The position numbers and the translations under genes were made by a program. 6,352 bases of DNA from Porticoccaceae bacterium (lineage in GTDB: Bacteria; Pseudomonadota; Gammaproteobacteria; Pseudomonadales; Porticoccaceae). Every line of letters begins with the position of its first letter. Position 1 is the first letter of the stretch. Under the pieces are notes generated by a model. That model did no database searches and was not told the DNA's origin. It worked only from the letters and a program-made list of their open reading frames with translations. This document shows positions 1 to 6,352 of this stretch, piece after piece. The stretch spans positions 1 through 6,352 of the forward strand of contig JALNZZ010000117.1 in NCBI GenBank assembly GCA_023229065.1. Reading direction: 5' to 3'.

Positions 1-59
1 AGGATCAGGTTTTTGAAGTTTTGGTCGTGCGAGGTGGTATCGGCTGCGTCCTTGGCCAT
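1..59 (-). CDS. N-terminus of a hypothetical protein, possibly Rpn/PD-(D/E)XK-like (partial)
   Basis: The gene is cut by the left window edge, leaving 19 complete codons and 2 bases. The visible peptide starts MAKDAADTTS and continues HDQNFKNLI. The ATG at 59 is the first one after an in-frame TAG upstream. An AGGA at 69-72 lies 9 bases before it as a ribosome binding site, and a promoter-like pair lies at 92-119. The HDQNFKNLI start resembles, from memory, the N-termini of a family of bacterial hypothetical proteins annotated as Rpn-family/transposase-like PD-(D/E)XK nucleases. This family call is an inference from very few residues; no catalytic motif is in view. The gene follows the kinase on the same strand, but the intervening repeat block and its own promoter suggest a separate transcription unit. 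Confidence 0.5.
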   Translation of the reverse strand, partial: MAKDAADTTSHDQNFKNLI

Positions 60-91
60 GCTGAGACATCCTGTCTTGGGCTGGGGTATTG

Positions 92-119
92 ACTATAACG
101 GTTTGGGCGGGGTTGGCAA
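92..119 (-). promoter_or_regulatory. Putative sigma70-type promoter for the left-edge gene
   Basis: On the minus strand TTGCCA (119-114) is followed by a 16-base spacer and TATAGT (97-92). These match the -35 consensus TTGACA and the -10 consensus TATAAT at five of six positions each. Transcription would start near 85, giving a leader of roughly 25 bases before the ATG at 59. The placement just upstream of a gene start with a ribosome binding site supports the call; no activity is shown by sequence alone. Confidence 0.45.
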
Positions 120-140
120 AGGGCTGTGAATTTACTGCCG

Positions 141-207
141 CGTCATTCCGGCCAATTACTTTGTCATCCTGAACTATGTTTGTCATCCCGACCGGGGCGG
201 AGGGATC
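141..207. repeat. TGTCATCCC-type intergenic repeat block (left copy)
   Basis: Three related units lie in the same direction: CGTCATTCCG at 141, TGTCATCCTG at 162 and TGTCATCCCG at 181, spaced 21 and 19 bases. The last unit runs into CGACCGGGGCGGAGGGATC, where ATCCC (185-189) can pair with GGGAT (202-206), so the end can fold as an imperfect hairpin. Repeats of this general TGTCATCCC...GGGAT form are common between genes in many bacterial genomes. The block lies 8 bases past the kinase stop codon. The hairpin could affect the 3' end of the kinase transcript, but there is no T-tract after it, so it is not a standard intrinsic terminator. A second block of the same family is at 6285-6352. Confidence 0.65.
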
Positions 208-215
208 TTTACTCT

Positions 216-2621
216 TTATCCAACATCGTCAGGCATCGCGGGCAGGTGAAGGGTGAAGCAGCTGCCTTGCCCAAGTTTGCTTTGGCACTCCACGCGACCG
301 GCGTGGCAGTCAGCTACCATGCCGACCATGGGCAGGCCCAGGCCGAGGCCGTCGCTGGTGCGGGCTGATGACAGGCGGCGGTAGAGGTCGAACAGGTGGG
401 GCATGTCTTCGGTGGCGATGCCGTCGCCTTCGTCGCTCACTGCGCAGCTGACCCACCCGTCTTGCTGCTCCAGACGCAGCTCAACCCGCGATTCTGGCGG
501 GCTGTATTTGATGGCGTTTTCCAGCAGGTTGAACAGCGCCCGGCATAGCAGTGCCTGGTCGGCCATGACCATGGCGTCGTCGGCGATCAGCACCTTGTCG
601 ATGTGGATTCCCTTGGCTTGCGCCTGAGCCCACACCTGGTCGCAGGCGTCCAGCGCCACGGCGGCAAACAGGGTGGGTCTGAGCTGGAAGGCTGCGGTGT
701 CGGCGCGGCTCAGGTGGGTGAAGTCGTCGATCAGCCTCAGGGCTCTGTTGGTCTGGTAGCGGATTTGCTCCAGGGCCTCGTGATCACCGTTTTCCCGCTT
801 GGCGGTGTCAAGCAGGGACAGGATAGCGCTGTGGGGAGCCCGCAAGTCGTGGGAGAGGAAGCGCAGCATATTGGTGCGCTGGGCTTCCATTTCGCGCTCG
901 GCGGTGAGGTCCACCAGGCTGACCAGTAAACAGGGCGCAATCACACCGCCACCGGGCAGGATGGAAGCAACGCCAAGGCGCAGGCTGCGCCCCTCCGAGG
1001 TGCGGAACTCGACAGCATCGAGCGCCTCAATGCTGTCTTTGCCGCTCCAGTCGCGATAACCGAGGTCGAACAGGCAACTGCGCAGATCACTGCCCACCAG
1101 CTCGCGATCCAGTAACTCGCGAGTGCGCCGGTTGGCTACCAGAATCTGCTCGTCCGGCGTGCACACCAGAGTCGCCACCGGCAGGTGCTCCAGTCCGTCG
1201 GACATAAAGCGGCGGCTGTCCCGCACTCGCCCCACCGCCCGTTCGAGCGCCATCACCCGCTGCTGCAAGCGATCCCCTGGGCCGTTGGGTGCCGGGGCGC
1301 CGTATTCCGGCAGCACCTTGGGCTCGGCGTCCAGCCGCGCCAGCTCCCAGCCAAAGTAGGCGAGCACCGCACTGAGCCGCCGCCAGTTCCACAACAGGGT
1401 GGCCAGCAGCAGGCCCAGCAAGCTGGCGGCCGGCGGCCACCACCAGCCAAAACGCAGCAATACCCAGCACAAGACCAGGGTGAAGGCCGCCACCAGCAGC
1501 ATCATCGGGATGGCATAGCGCAAGCGGGTCAGCAACAGGCTCAGCAGCAACAGCACTACTGGCACGGTCGTCAGGCTGGCAGCTGCAGCTCTGGAGAACG
1601 GCTCAATGCTGTGTCCGCCCAGCAGACTGTTGAGGATATCGGCCTGCACGACGATACCCGGCGTGAGTCCCGCGTAGCGTGACACCGGAGTGGCATAGCG
1701 GTCGCCCAGCCCGGCGGCGGTGGCACCAATCAGCACTACCCTGTCCTGCAACAGGCTGGCGGGCACCTCGCCACGCACCACATTGAGATAGGACACACTG
1801 GGGTAGCCCGCGGCGAAGGGAGTCCGGATGGCATGGTCGCGCTGCCAGTGCTCTTGCTTGCTGATCGCAATGCTGCTGGGGCCGGGTCTGCCGGGTTGGC
1901 CGGGTTGGCCGGGCATCAGTGCCGGACGCCCTTCAGCGATCATCAATTGTTGATACATCAGCCACGCCAGTTGTGGACGCAGCTCGCCGGGTGGCCCTTC
2001 GCGCAAATGAATCCCGCGTATCACGCCATCGAAATCGACCCGCACATTGATATGACCGATTTGCTGGGCGCAGCGGGCCAACGGCTCGATGGGCAGAATT
2101 TCCGCAGTGCGCTCGCCCTGACGAATATCGCTCAACACCGGCAGCATGATATTGCCAGCCTTGCAGACTGCAGCGCCCAACCGCTCGTCTACGGCGGGGT
2201 CGGCGTCGGGCTCGGTAAAGATCACATCAAACAATACGGCGGCAGGCTGGTACTCTCCCGACAGCTGTTCCAGCAGCTGGGTATGAATGTCCCGTGGCCA
2301 GGGCCAGCGCCCCAGCTCCGCCACGCTGCGGTCGTCGATCTCCACCACCAGAATACGCGGATCGACAGGCACCGGCAGGTAGGGCAACAGGCGGTCGTAG
2401 ATCAGGCTGTCCAGAGATATCAGATGTCCGATAGACAGAAAAGCCGTCAGTGGCAGCAGGATCAGAGTCACCAGCACCCATTCGCGGACAATGCCGCGAA
2501 ACAGGTGAAGCGACATGGAGAAACTGCCGGAGCGCTGATCGCTCCGCTGGGGAGAGCTGTCTTTTGAGCTGCTTTTTGAGTGGCCTTGCACGTTACCAGT
2601 GATCCCTTCATCGCGCCCCAT
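216..2621 (-). CDS. CHASE2-domain membrane sensor histidine kinase with PAS-like linker
   Basis: An 801-residue protein predicted to sense a periplasmic signal and autophosphorylate on histidine for transfer to an unidentified response regulator. Order of parts: Ser-rich hydrophilic N-terminus (1-45); transmembrane helix (about 49-70); CHASE2 domain (about 75-340) with signature stretches ILVVEIDDRSVAELGRWPWP near 90-109, AAVLFDVIFTEPD near 127-139 and VVLIGA near 295-300; three further helices (about 348-411), as usual after CHASE2; short coiled-coil-like stretch (about 450-470); PAS-like region (about 475-575). The kinase core has an H-box with His591 (SHDLRAPH), N-box NLLENAIKYS with Asn702, G1 box DEGDG (730-734), F-box Phe744 and G2 box GLGLGL (758-763), so it appears catalytically complete. 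A good GGAGG site supports the start; Met36 is a weaker alternative. It follows dnaE by 66 bases. No partner regulator is in view, and the ligand cannot be predicted. Confidence 0.93.
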   Translation of the reverse strand: MGRDEGITGNVQGHSKSSSKDSSPQRSDQRSGSFSMSLHLFRGIVREWVLVTLILLPLTAFLSIGHLISLDSLIYDRLLPYLPVPVDPRILVVEIDDRSVAELGRWPWPRDIHTQLLEQLSGEYQPAAVLFDVIFTEPDADPAVDERLGAAVCKAGNIMLPVLSDIRQGERTAEILPIEPLARCAQQIGHINVRVDFDGVIRGIHLREGPPGELRPQLAWLMYQQLMIAEGRPALMPGQPGQPGRPGPSSIAISKQEHWQRDHAIRTPFAAGYPSVSYLNVVRGEVPASLLQDRVVLIGATAAGLGDRYATPVSRYAGLTPGIVVQADILNSLLGGHSIEPFSRAAAASLTTVPVVLLLLSLLLTRLRYAIPMMLLVAAFTLVLCWVLLRFGWWWPPAASLLGLLLATLLWNWRRLSAVLAYFGWELARLDAEPKVLPEYGAPAPNGPGDRLQQRVMALERAVGRVRDSRRFMSDGLEHLPVATLVCTPDEQILVANRRTRELLDRELVGSDLRSCLFDLGYRDWSGKDSIEALDAVEFRTSEGRSLRLGVASILPGGGVIAPCLLVSLVDLTAEREMEAQRTNMLRFLSHDLRAPHSAILSLLDTAKRENGDHEALEQIRYQTNRALRLIDDFTHLSRADTAAFQLRPTLFAAVALDACDQVWAQAQAKGIHIDKVLIADDAMVMADQALLCRALFNLLENAIKYSPPESRVELRLEQQDGWVSCAVSDEGDGIATEDMPHLFDLYRRLSSARTSDGLGLGLPMVGMVADCHAGRVECQSKLGQGSCFTLHLPAMPDDVG
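1882..1913. repeat. 9-base tandem repeat inside the kinase gene
   Basis: The unit CCGGGTTGG occurs twice exactly (1891-1899 and 1900-1908), preceded by a variant CCGGGTCTG (1882-1890) and followed by a partial CCGGG. The unit length is a multiple of three, so gain or loss of copies keeps the reading frame. On the coding strand it gives the Gly/Pro-rich stretch PGQPGQPGRPGP at about residues 237-248 of the kinase, inside the periplasmic CHASE2 domain. Confidence 0.85.
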
Positions 2622-2687
2622 GGCGCCTGCCTCCGTTCTTTAGATTTATCATTCGGCTGTCAGCCAGCGGTGAAGCCTGCTCGGCGG
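2622..2687. other. dnaE-to-kinase intergenic spacer without an evident terminator
   Basis: This 66-base gap separates the dnaE stop from the kinase start. The only clear inverted repeat is GGCT-GTC-AGCC at 2655-2665, a 4-bp stem with a 3-base loop; on the transcribed strand it is followed by an AT-containing stretch but not a T-run. It is too weak for an intrinsic terminator. I see no convincing promoter here either, so read-through from dnaE is the simplest reading. Confidence 0.5.
2630..2634 (-). promoter_or_regulatory. Ribosome binding site of the CHASE2 kinase
   Basis: GGAGG on the minus strand ends 8 bases before the ATG at 2621. It is a strong Shine-Dalgarno match and decides the start in favour of residue 1 rather than the internal Met36. 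An in-frame TAA lies only a few codons further upstream, so no longer protein starting at ATG is possible. Confidence 0.75.
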
Positions 2688-5600
2688 TTAATTTATGCGG
2701 CGCTCATAGTCTAGCTGTACCGCACCCAGGCCATAGCTGTCGCGCAGCTTGTGCAGCAGCTCATCCTCGGGGTTGATAGCCCAGTCGCTACCCAGGCGGA
2801 TCTTGCCCTCGGCCCCCTGCCCCAGGTATTGAACCGTTACCGGGCAGCTGCCGCGCCGATAGGGTTCCAGCAGGTGAATCAGATTGTCGACGCCGGTGAC
2901 CTGGAGTTTTTCCCGCGACACCGACAGGGTGAGGCCGCGAATGTAGTTGAGGCGCGCCTCGTAGAGTGTGCGCACGGTATCGGCGCGCATTTTCAGGCCG
3001 CCGCTGTAATCGTCTTCGCTCACTGCGCCCTCGATCACCAGCAGGGCATCCTTGACGAGCTTGTCGCGATAGTCGCGAAACTTGTCGGCAAAAATAGCCA
3101 CTTCGAGGCGCCCTGAGCGGTCGTCCAGCACCACGAAGGCCATTGAGTCGCCCTTCTTGTTGCGCATGACCCGCAGGCCCAGCACCAGCCCCGCCACCAG
3201 CTGTGGCTCGCGAGACGGCTTGAGGTGGCTGATGCGATCGGGCACAAAAAATGCCAGTTCGTCGATATATTCGTCCACCGGGTGACCGGTGAGGTACAGA
3301 CCGAGGGTGTCTTTTTCACCCTGCAGGCGCTGTTTGATAGTGAAGCGGCGCACCGAACCGAAGCCGTGGTAGCCAATTTCCGGGGCGCTGGCGGCCACGG
3401 TGTCGCCGAACAGGTCCGACATGCCGCTGGCGGCGTTGCGGGATTGCTGGTCGGCCAGCTTGATGGCTTCTTCCATAGCGGCGAGCATTACCGCGCGACC
3501 AAAGCTGGGATCGCCTTCCGGGCCGATGGTATCCAGAGCGCCAGAGCGGATCAGTGCCTCCAGGGCGCGCTTGTTGACCTTGCGAAGGTCGACACGGGCG
3601 CAGAAGTCGAACAGGTCGCGGAACGGCTTGGTGCCGTTATTGCCATCGCTGCGGGCGGCGATAATACTCTCCACCGGCCCTTCGCCGAGCCCCTTGATGG
3701 CGCCGAGGCCGTAGATGATCTCTCCCTCCGGCGACACCGTAAAGGCGTACTGGCCGCGGTTGACGTCGGGCGGAGTGATGGTGAGGCCCATGGCGCGGCA
3801 TTCGTCCACCAGGGTCACTACCTTATCGGTGCTCTGCATATCGGCGGACATCACCGCCGCCATGAACTCCGCCGGGTAGTGGTGTTTGAGCCAGGCGGTC
3901 TGGTAGGCCAGCAGTGCATAGGCTGCGGAGTGGGATTTGTTGAAGCCGTAGCCGGCAAACTTTTCCATCAGGTCGAAGATGTTGCTGGCAAGCTCCTGAT
4001 CGATGCCGTTTTTTACCGCACCGGTCATAAACAGGTCGCGCTGTTCAGCCATTTCTTCGGGTTTCTTTTTGCCCATGGCGCGGCGCAGCAGGTCGGCGCC
4101 ACCGAGGGTATAACCGCCCAGTACCTGGGCAATCTGCATCACCTGTTCCTGATAGAGAATAATACCGTAGGTAGGGCCCAGCACCGGCTTGAGCAGGTCA
4201 TGCTGATATTGGGGATGGGGGTAGGCCACCTCGGCGCGGCCGTGCTTGCGGTTGATAAAGTCGTCCACCATGCCCGATTGCAGCGGGCCGGGGCGGAACA
4301 GGGCAACCAGCGCCACGATGTCTTCAAAACAGTCCGGTTGCAGGCGTTTGATCAGATCTTTCATGCCCCGCGATTCGAGCTGGAATACGGCGGTGGTTTC
4401 GGCCCGCTGCATCAGCTCGTAGGACGGCTTGTCGTCGAGGGGAATGCGGTTGATGTCGATGGGATCATCGGGGCGCTTGGCATTGACCATTTTCACCGCC
4501 CAGTCGATGACGGTGAGGGTGCGCAGGCCGAGGAAGTCGAACTTCACCAACCCGGCTTGCTCCACATCGTCCTTATCGAACTGGGTCACCAGACCGCCGC
4601 CGGTATCGTCGCAGAACAGGGGCGCGAAATCGGTGAGGGTGGTGGGGGCGATTACCACACCCCCGGCGTGCTTGCCGACGTTGCGGGTGACGCCTTCCAG
4701 CTGCAGGGCCATTTCCCAGATTTCCTCGGCCTCTTCGTCGCTGGCGAGAAACTCCCTCAGCACCTCTTCCTGCTCATGGGCCTTTTGCAGCGTCATGCCG
4801 ATTTCCATCGGAATCATTTTCGACAGTTTATCCGCCAGGCCGTAGGACTTGCCCTGCACCCGCGCCACATCGCGCACCACGGCCTTGGCCGCCATGGTGC
4901 CGAAGGTGATGATCTGGGACACCGCATCGCGACCGTAGCGGTCGGCCACATAGGCGATCACGCGGTCGCGGTTGTCCATGCAGAAGTCGATATCGAAGTC
5001 GGGCATCGACACCCGCTCGGGGTTGAGAAAGCGCTCGAACAGCAGATCGTAGGCCAGCGGATCGAGGTCGGTGATCTCCAGGGCATAGGCCACCAGAGAG
5101 CCGGCACCGGAGCCCCGCCCCGGCCCTACCGGGATCTGGTTCTGTTTGGCCCAGCGGATAAAATCCATGACGATCAGGAAGTAGCCGGCAAAGCCCATCT
5201 GGATAATGATGTCGAGTTCGAAACGCAGGCGCTCTTCGTAGAGCTTCACTTTTTCGTCGCGGTTCTCGACATCGGCGGGCAGGATGACAGCAAAGCGCCG
5301 GTGGAGCCCTTCAAACGACTGCTCGCGGAAAAACTCGTCTACCGTCTTGCCGTCGGGTACCGGGTAGTCGGGCAGGAAGTACTCGCCCAGGCGCAGGTCG
5401 AGATTGCAGCGGCGAGCGATGGCCACGGTGTTGGCCAGCGCCTCAGGAATGTCGGAGAACAGCTCCGCCATTTCCTCTGGTGTGCGCAGATACTGCTCGC
5501 TGCTGTAGCGCTTTTCGCGGCGGGGATCGTCGAGTGTGCGCCCCTCAAAAATACAGACTCGCGCTTCGTGGGCTTCAAACTGCTCTTCTTCAAGAAAGCA

Positions 5601-6203
5601 GACATCATTGGTGGCTACCACCGGGCACTGGTGGCGGGCGGCCAGATCGACGGCACTGTGCAGATAGTCTTCTTCATCGGGACGCCCGGTGCGGGTCAGC
5701 TCCAGGTAGAAACGATCCGGAAAGTCTTTTTGCCACTCGCCAAGCAAGGTACCCGCCAGCTCCTGCCGGTTGGCCAGCAGGGCTTGGCCGATATCCCCCA
5801 GCCGACCACCGGACAGGGCAATCAGCCCTTCAGCGTACTCGCTGATCCACTCCCGGCGCACCGTGGGACGCCCCTGCACCTGGCCCTCCAGGTAAGCGCG
5901 TGAAATCAGGCTGGTGAGATTGCGGTAGCCGGTGTTGTTTTGTACCAGCAAGGTAATCAGCGTTTGCTGCCCCTCATCGTCGACGATCTGCAGATCGGCT
6001 CCACAAATCGGCTTGATGCCGCCACCCACGGCGCTCTGATAGAACTTCACCAGCGCGAAAAAGTTGCACACATCGGTGACTGCCACCGCTGGCATGCCCA
6101 TACTCGCCACTGCCTTGATCAGCGGCTTGATGCGCACAATACCATCCACCAGAGAGTATTCGGTGTGGACGCGGAGGTGGATAAAATCAGGTTCGGCAGA
6201 CAT
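2688..6203 (-). CDS. dnaE: DNA polymerase III subunit alpha
   Basis: The replicative polymerase subunit, which extends DNA in the Pol III holoenzyme. At 1171 residues it matches the family (E. coli 1160). The PHP domain is at about 7-280. Its metal ligands are changed as in E. coli: HLRVH at 9-13 with Arg11 where active forms have His, and TDVC near 43-46. So it likely binds a DnaQ-type exonuclease rather than proofreading itself. The polymerase core holds GPGRGSGAGS (360-369), PDFDIDF (401-407) with catalytic Asp402 and Asp404, and VKFDFLGLRT with Asp556; these correspond to E. coli Asp401, Asp403 and Asp555. The fingers/clamp-contact region includes LGGYTLGGADLLRRAMGKKK (695-714) and FNKSHSAAYALLAYQ (754-768). 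An internal beta-clamp motif is MSDLF (928-932), an OB-fold lies at about 1000-1075, and a tau-binding-type C-terminal region follows. The ATG at 6203 is needed for the PHP start; its Shine-Dalgarno is weak (GAG at 6209-6211). No intein or frameshift is present. Confidence 0.98.
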   Translation of the reverse strand: MSAEPDFIHLRVHTEYSLVDGIVRIKPLIKAVASMGMPAVAVTDVCNFFALVKFYQSAVGGGIKPICGADLQIVDDEGQQTLITLLVQNNTGYRNLTSLISRAYLEGQVQGRPTVRREWISEYAEGLIALSGGRLGDIGQALLANRQELAGTLLGEWQKDFPDRFYLELTRTGRPDEEDYLHSAVDLAARHQCPVVATNDVCFLEEEQFEAHEARVCIFEGRTLDDPRREKRYSSEQYLRTPEEMAELFSDIPEALANTVAIARRCNLDLRLGEYFLPDYPVPDGKTVDEFFREQSFEGLHRRFAVILPADVENRDEKVKLYEERLRFELDIIIQMGFAGYFLIVMDFIRWAKQNQIPVGPGRGSGAGSLVAYALEITDLDPLAYDLLFERFLNPERVSMPDFDIDFCMDNRDRVIAYVADRYGRDAVSQIITFGTMAAKAVVRDVARVQGKSYGLADKLSKMIPMEIGMTLQKAHEQEEVLREFLASDEEAEEIWEMALQLEGVTRNVGKHAGGVVIAPTTLTDFAPLFCDDTGGGLVTQFDKDDVEQAGLVKFDFLGLRTLTVIDWAVKMVNAKRPDDPIDINRIPLDDKPSYELMQRAETTAVFQLESRGMKDLIKRLQPDCFEDIVALVALFRPGPLQSGMVDDFINRKHGRAEVAYPHPQYQHDLLKPVLGPTYGIILYQEQVMQIAQVLGGYTLGGADLLRRAMGKKKPEEMAEQRDLFMTGAVKNGIDQELASNIFDLMEKFAGYGFNKSHSAAYALLAYQTAWLKHHYPAEFMAAVMSADMQSTDKVVTLVDECRAMGLTITPPDVNRGQYAFTVSPEGEIIYGLGAIKGLGEGPVESIIAARSDGNNGTKPFRDLFDFCARVDLRKVNKRALEALIRSGALDTIGPEGDPSFGRAVMLAAMEEAIKLADQQSRNAASGMSDLFGDTVAASAPEIGYHGFGSVRRFTIKQRLQGEKDTLGLYLTGHPVDEYIDELAFFVPDRISHLKPSREPQLVAGLVLGLRVMRNKKGDSMAFVVLDDRSGRLEVAIFADKFRDYRDKLVKDALLVIEGAVSEDDYSGGLKMRADTVRTLYEARLNYIRGLTLSVSREKLQVTGVDNLIHLLEPYRRGSCPVTVQYLGQGAEGKIRLGSDWAINPEDELLHKLRDSYGLGAVQLDYERRIN

Positions 6204-6260
6204 AGTTTCTCGATATCAGGCAGTGGGCGGCGCGGGTGAGAGGGTAGCACCGAGGGAGCG

Positions 6261-6272
6261 ATGTGGCCACAT
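6261..6272. promoter_or_regulatory. Perfect 12-bp palindrome upstream of dnaE
   Basis: ATGTGGCCACAT reads identically on both strands and ends 57 bases before the dnaE ATG. It lies in the short leader between the repeat block and the gene. Such a site could be bound by a dimeric regulator or could be chance; I do not recognise it as a known operator, and its position relative to a transcription start is unknown. Confidence 0.35.
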
Positions 6273-6284
6273 TGTCCTGCTTCC

Positions 6285-6352
6285 TGTCATCCCGATACTG
6301 CTCTGTTAACGCGACCGGGTTTATGCCATCCCCACCACTACTCTGTCATCCC
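6285..6352. repeat. TGTCATCCC-type intergenic repeat block (right copy, runs off the window)
   Basis: Units TGTCATCCCG at 6285, a degenerate TGTTAACGCG at 6304, TGCCATCCCC at 6324 and TGTCATCCC at 6344 are spaced 19, 20 and 20 bases. They have the same direction as the block at 141-207, and both blocks also contain CGACCGGG (189-196 and 6312-6319). The array reaches the window edge, so it is probably incomplete. It lies upstream of dnaE and may overlap its promoter region. Confidence 0.6.

Noticed and set aside
185..206. Hairpin ATCCC...GGGAT just after the kinase stop as an intrinsic terminator.
   Set aside because: The stem is short and imperfect and no T-run follows on the transcribed strand; it is better described as part of the repeat.
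141..207. The repeat blocks as a CRISPR array.
   Set aside because: The conserved units are only about 8-10 bases, vary between copies, and have spacers near 10 bases, unlike CRISPR repeats and spacers.
126..368. Plus-strand open frame of 80 codons crossing the left repeat block.
   Set aside because: Its first third is translated repeat sequence and the rest is antisense to the kinase ATP-binding domain, so it is not a credible gene.
1833..2567. Plus-strand open frame of 244 codons opposite the kinase.
   Set aside because: It is antisense to the conserved CHASE2-coding region, has low-complexity Gln/His-rich composition, and shows no family resemblance.
3225..5903. Long plus-strand open frame of 892 codons antisense to dnaE.
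   Set aside because: It lies wholly within dnaE on the other strand. Its His/Gln/Gly/Val-rich translation has no recognisable domain, and its openness is explained by the GC-rich codon use of dnaE.
2688..6203. A possible intein or inactivating lesion in dnaE.
   Set aside because: The length matches the family and the catalytic blocks PDFDID, VKFDFLG and FNKSHSAAY are all contiguous and intact.

Overview
This window looks like ordinary chromosomal DNA from a GC-rich gammaproteobacterium. The main evidence is a full-length DnaE of the Escherichia/Pseudomonas type. Its PHP metal site is degenerate in the same way as in E. coli, and its catalytic residues sit one position off the E. coli numbering. 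Two complete genes fill most of the window, and a third gene begins at the left edge. All three read on the minus strand, so transcription runs from right to left.

Layout in transcription order. Positions 6352 to 6204 are a non-coding leader. It holds a repeat block built on TGTCATCCC-type units about 20 bases apart, and a perfect 12-bp palindrome. Next is dnaE (6203 to 2688), the replicative DNA polymerase III alpha subunit. After a 66-base gap with no clear terminator comes a CHASE2-type membrane sensor histidine kinase (2621 to 216). Downstream of the kinase, 215 to 60 holds a second block of the same repeat family and a plausible sigma70-type promoter. That promoter reads into a gene cut by the window edge (59 to 1), of which 19 complete codons are visible. 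Its N-terminus resembles a family of Rpn/PD-(D/E)XK-like hypothetical proteins, but this is tentative.

How the genes fit together. dnaE is core replication machinery. The kinase is membrane-bound: a first transmembrane helix, a periplasmic CHASE2 domain, three more helices, a PAS-like linker and a full HisKA/HATPase_c core. No response regulator is in view. The short gap suggests the kinase could be co-transcribed with dnaE, but no functional link follows from that alone. The usual gammaproteobacterial neighbours of dnaE (rnhB upstream, accA downstream) are not seen, and repeats lie at both ends of the two-gene segment, which hints at local rearrangement.

I see no CRISPR array, RNA gene, insertion sequence, intein or convincing new system. 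The points most worth a second look are the paired repeat blocks with about 20-base spacing, the unusual dnaE neighbourhood, a 9-base tandem repeat that puts a Gly/Pro-rich stretch inside the CHASE2 domain, and the palindrome upstream of dnaE.
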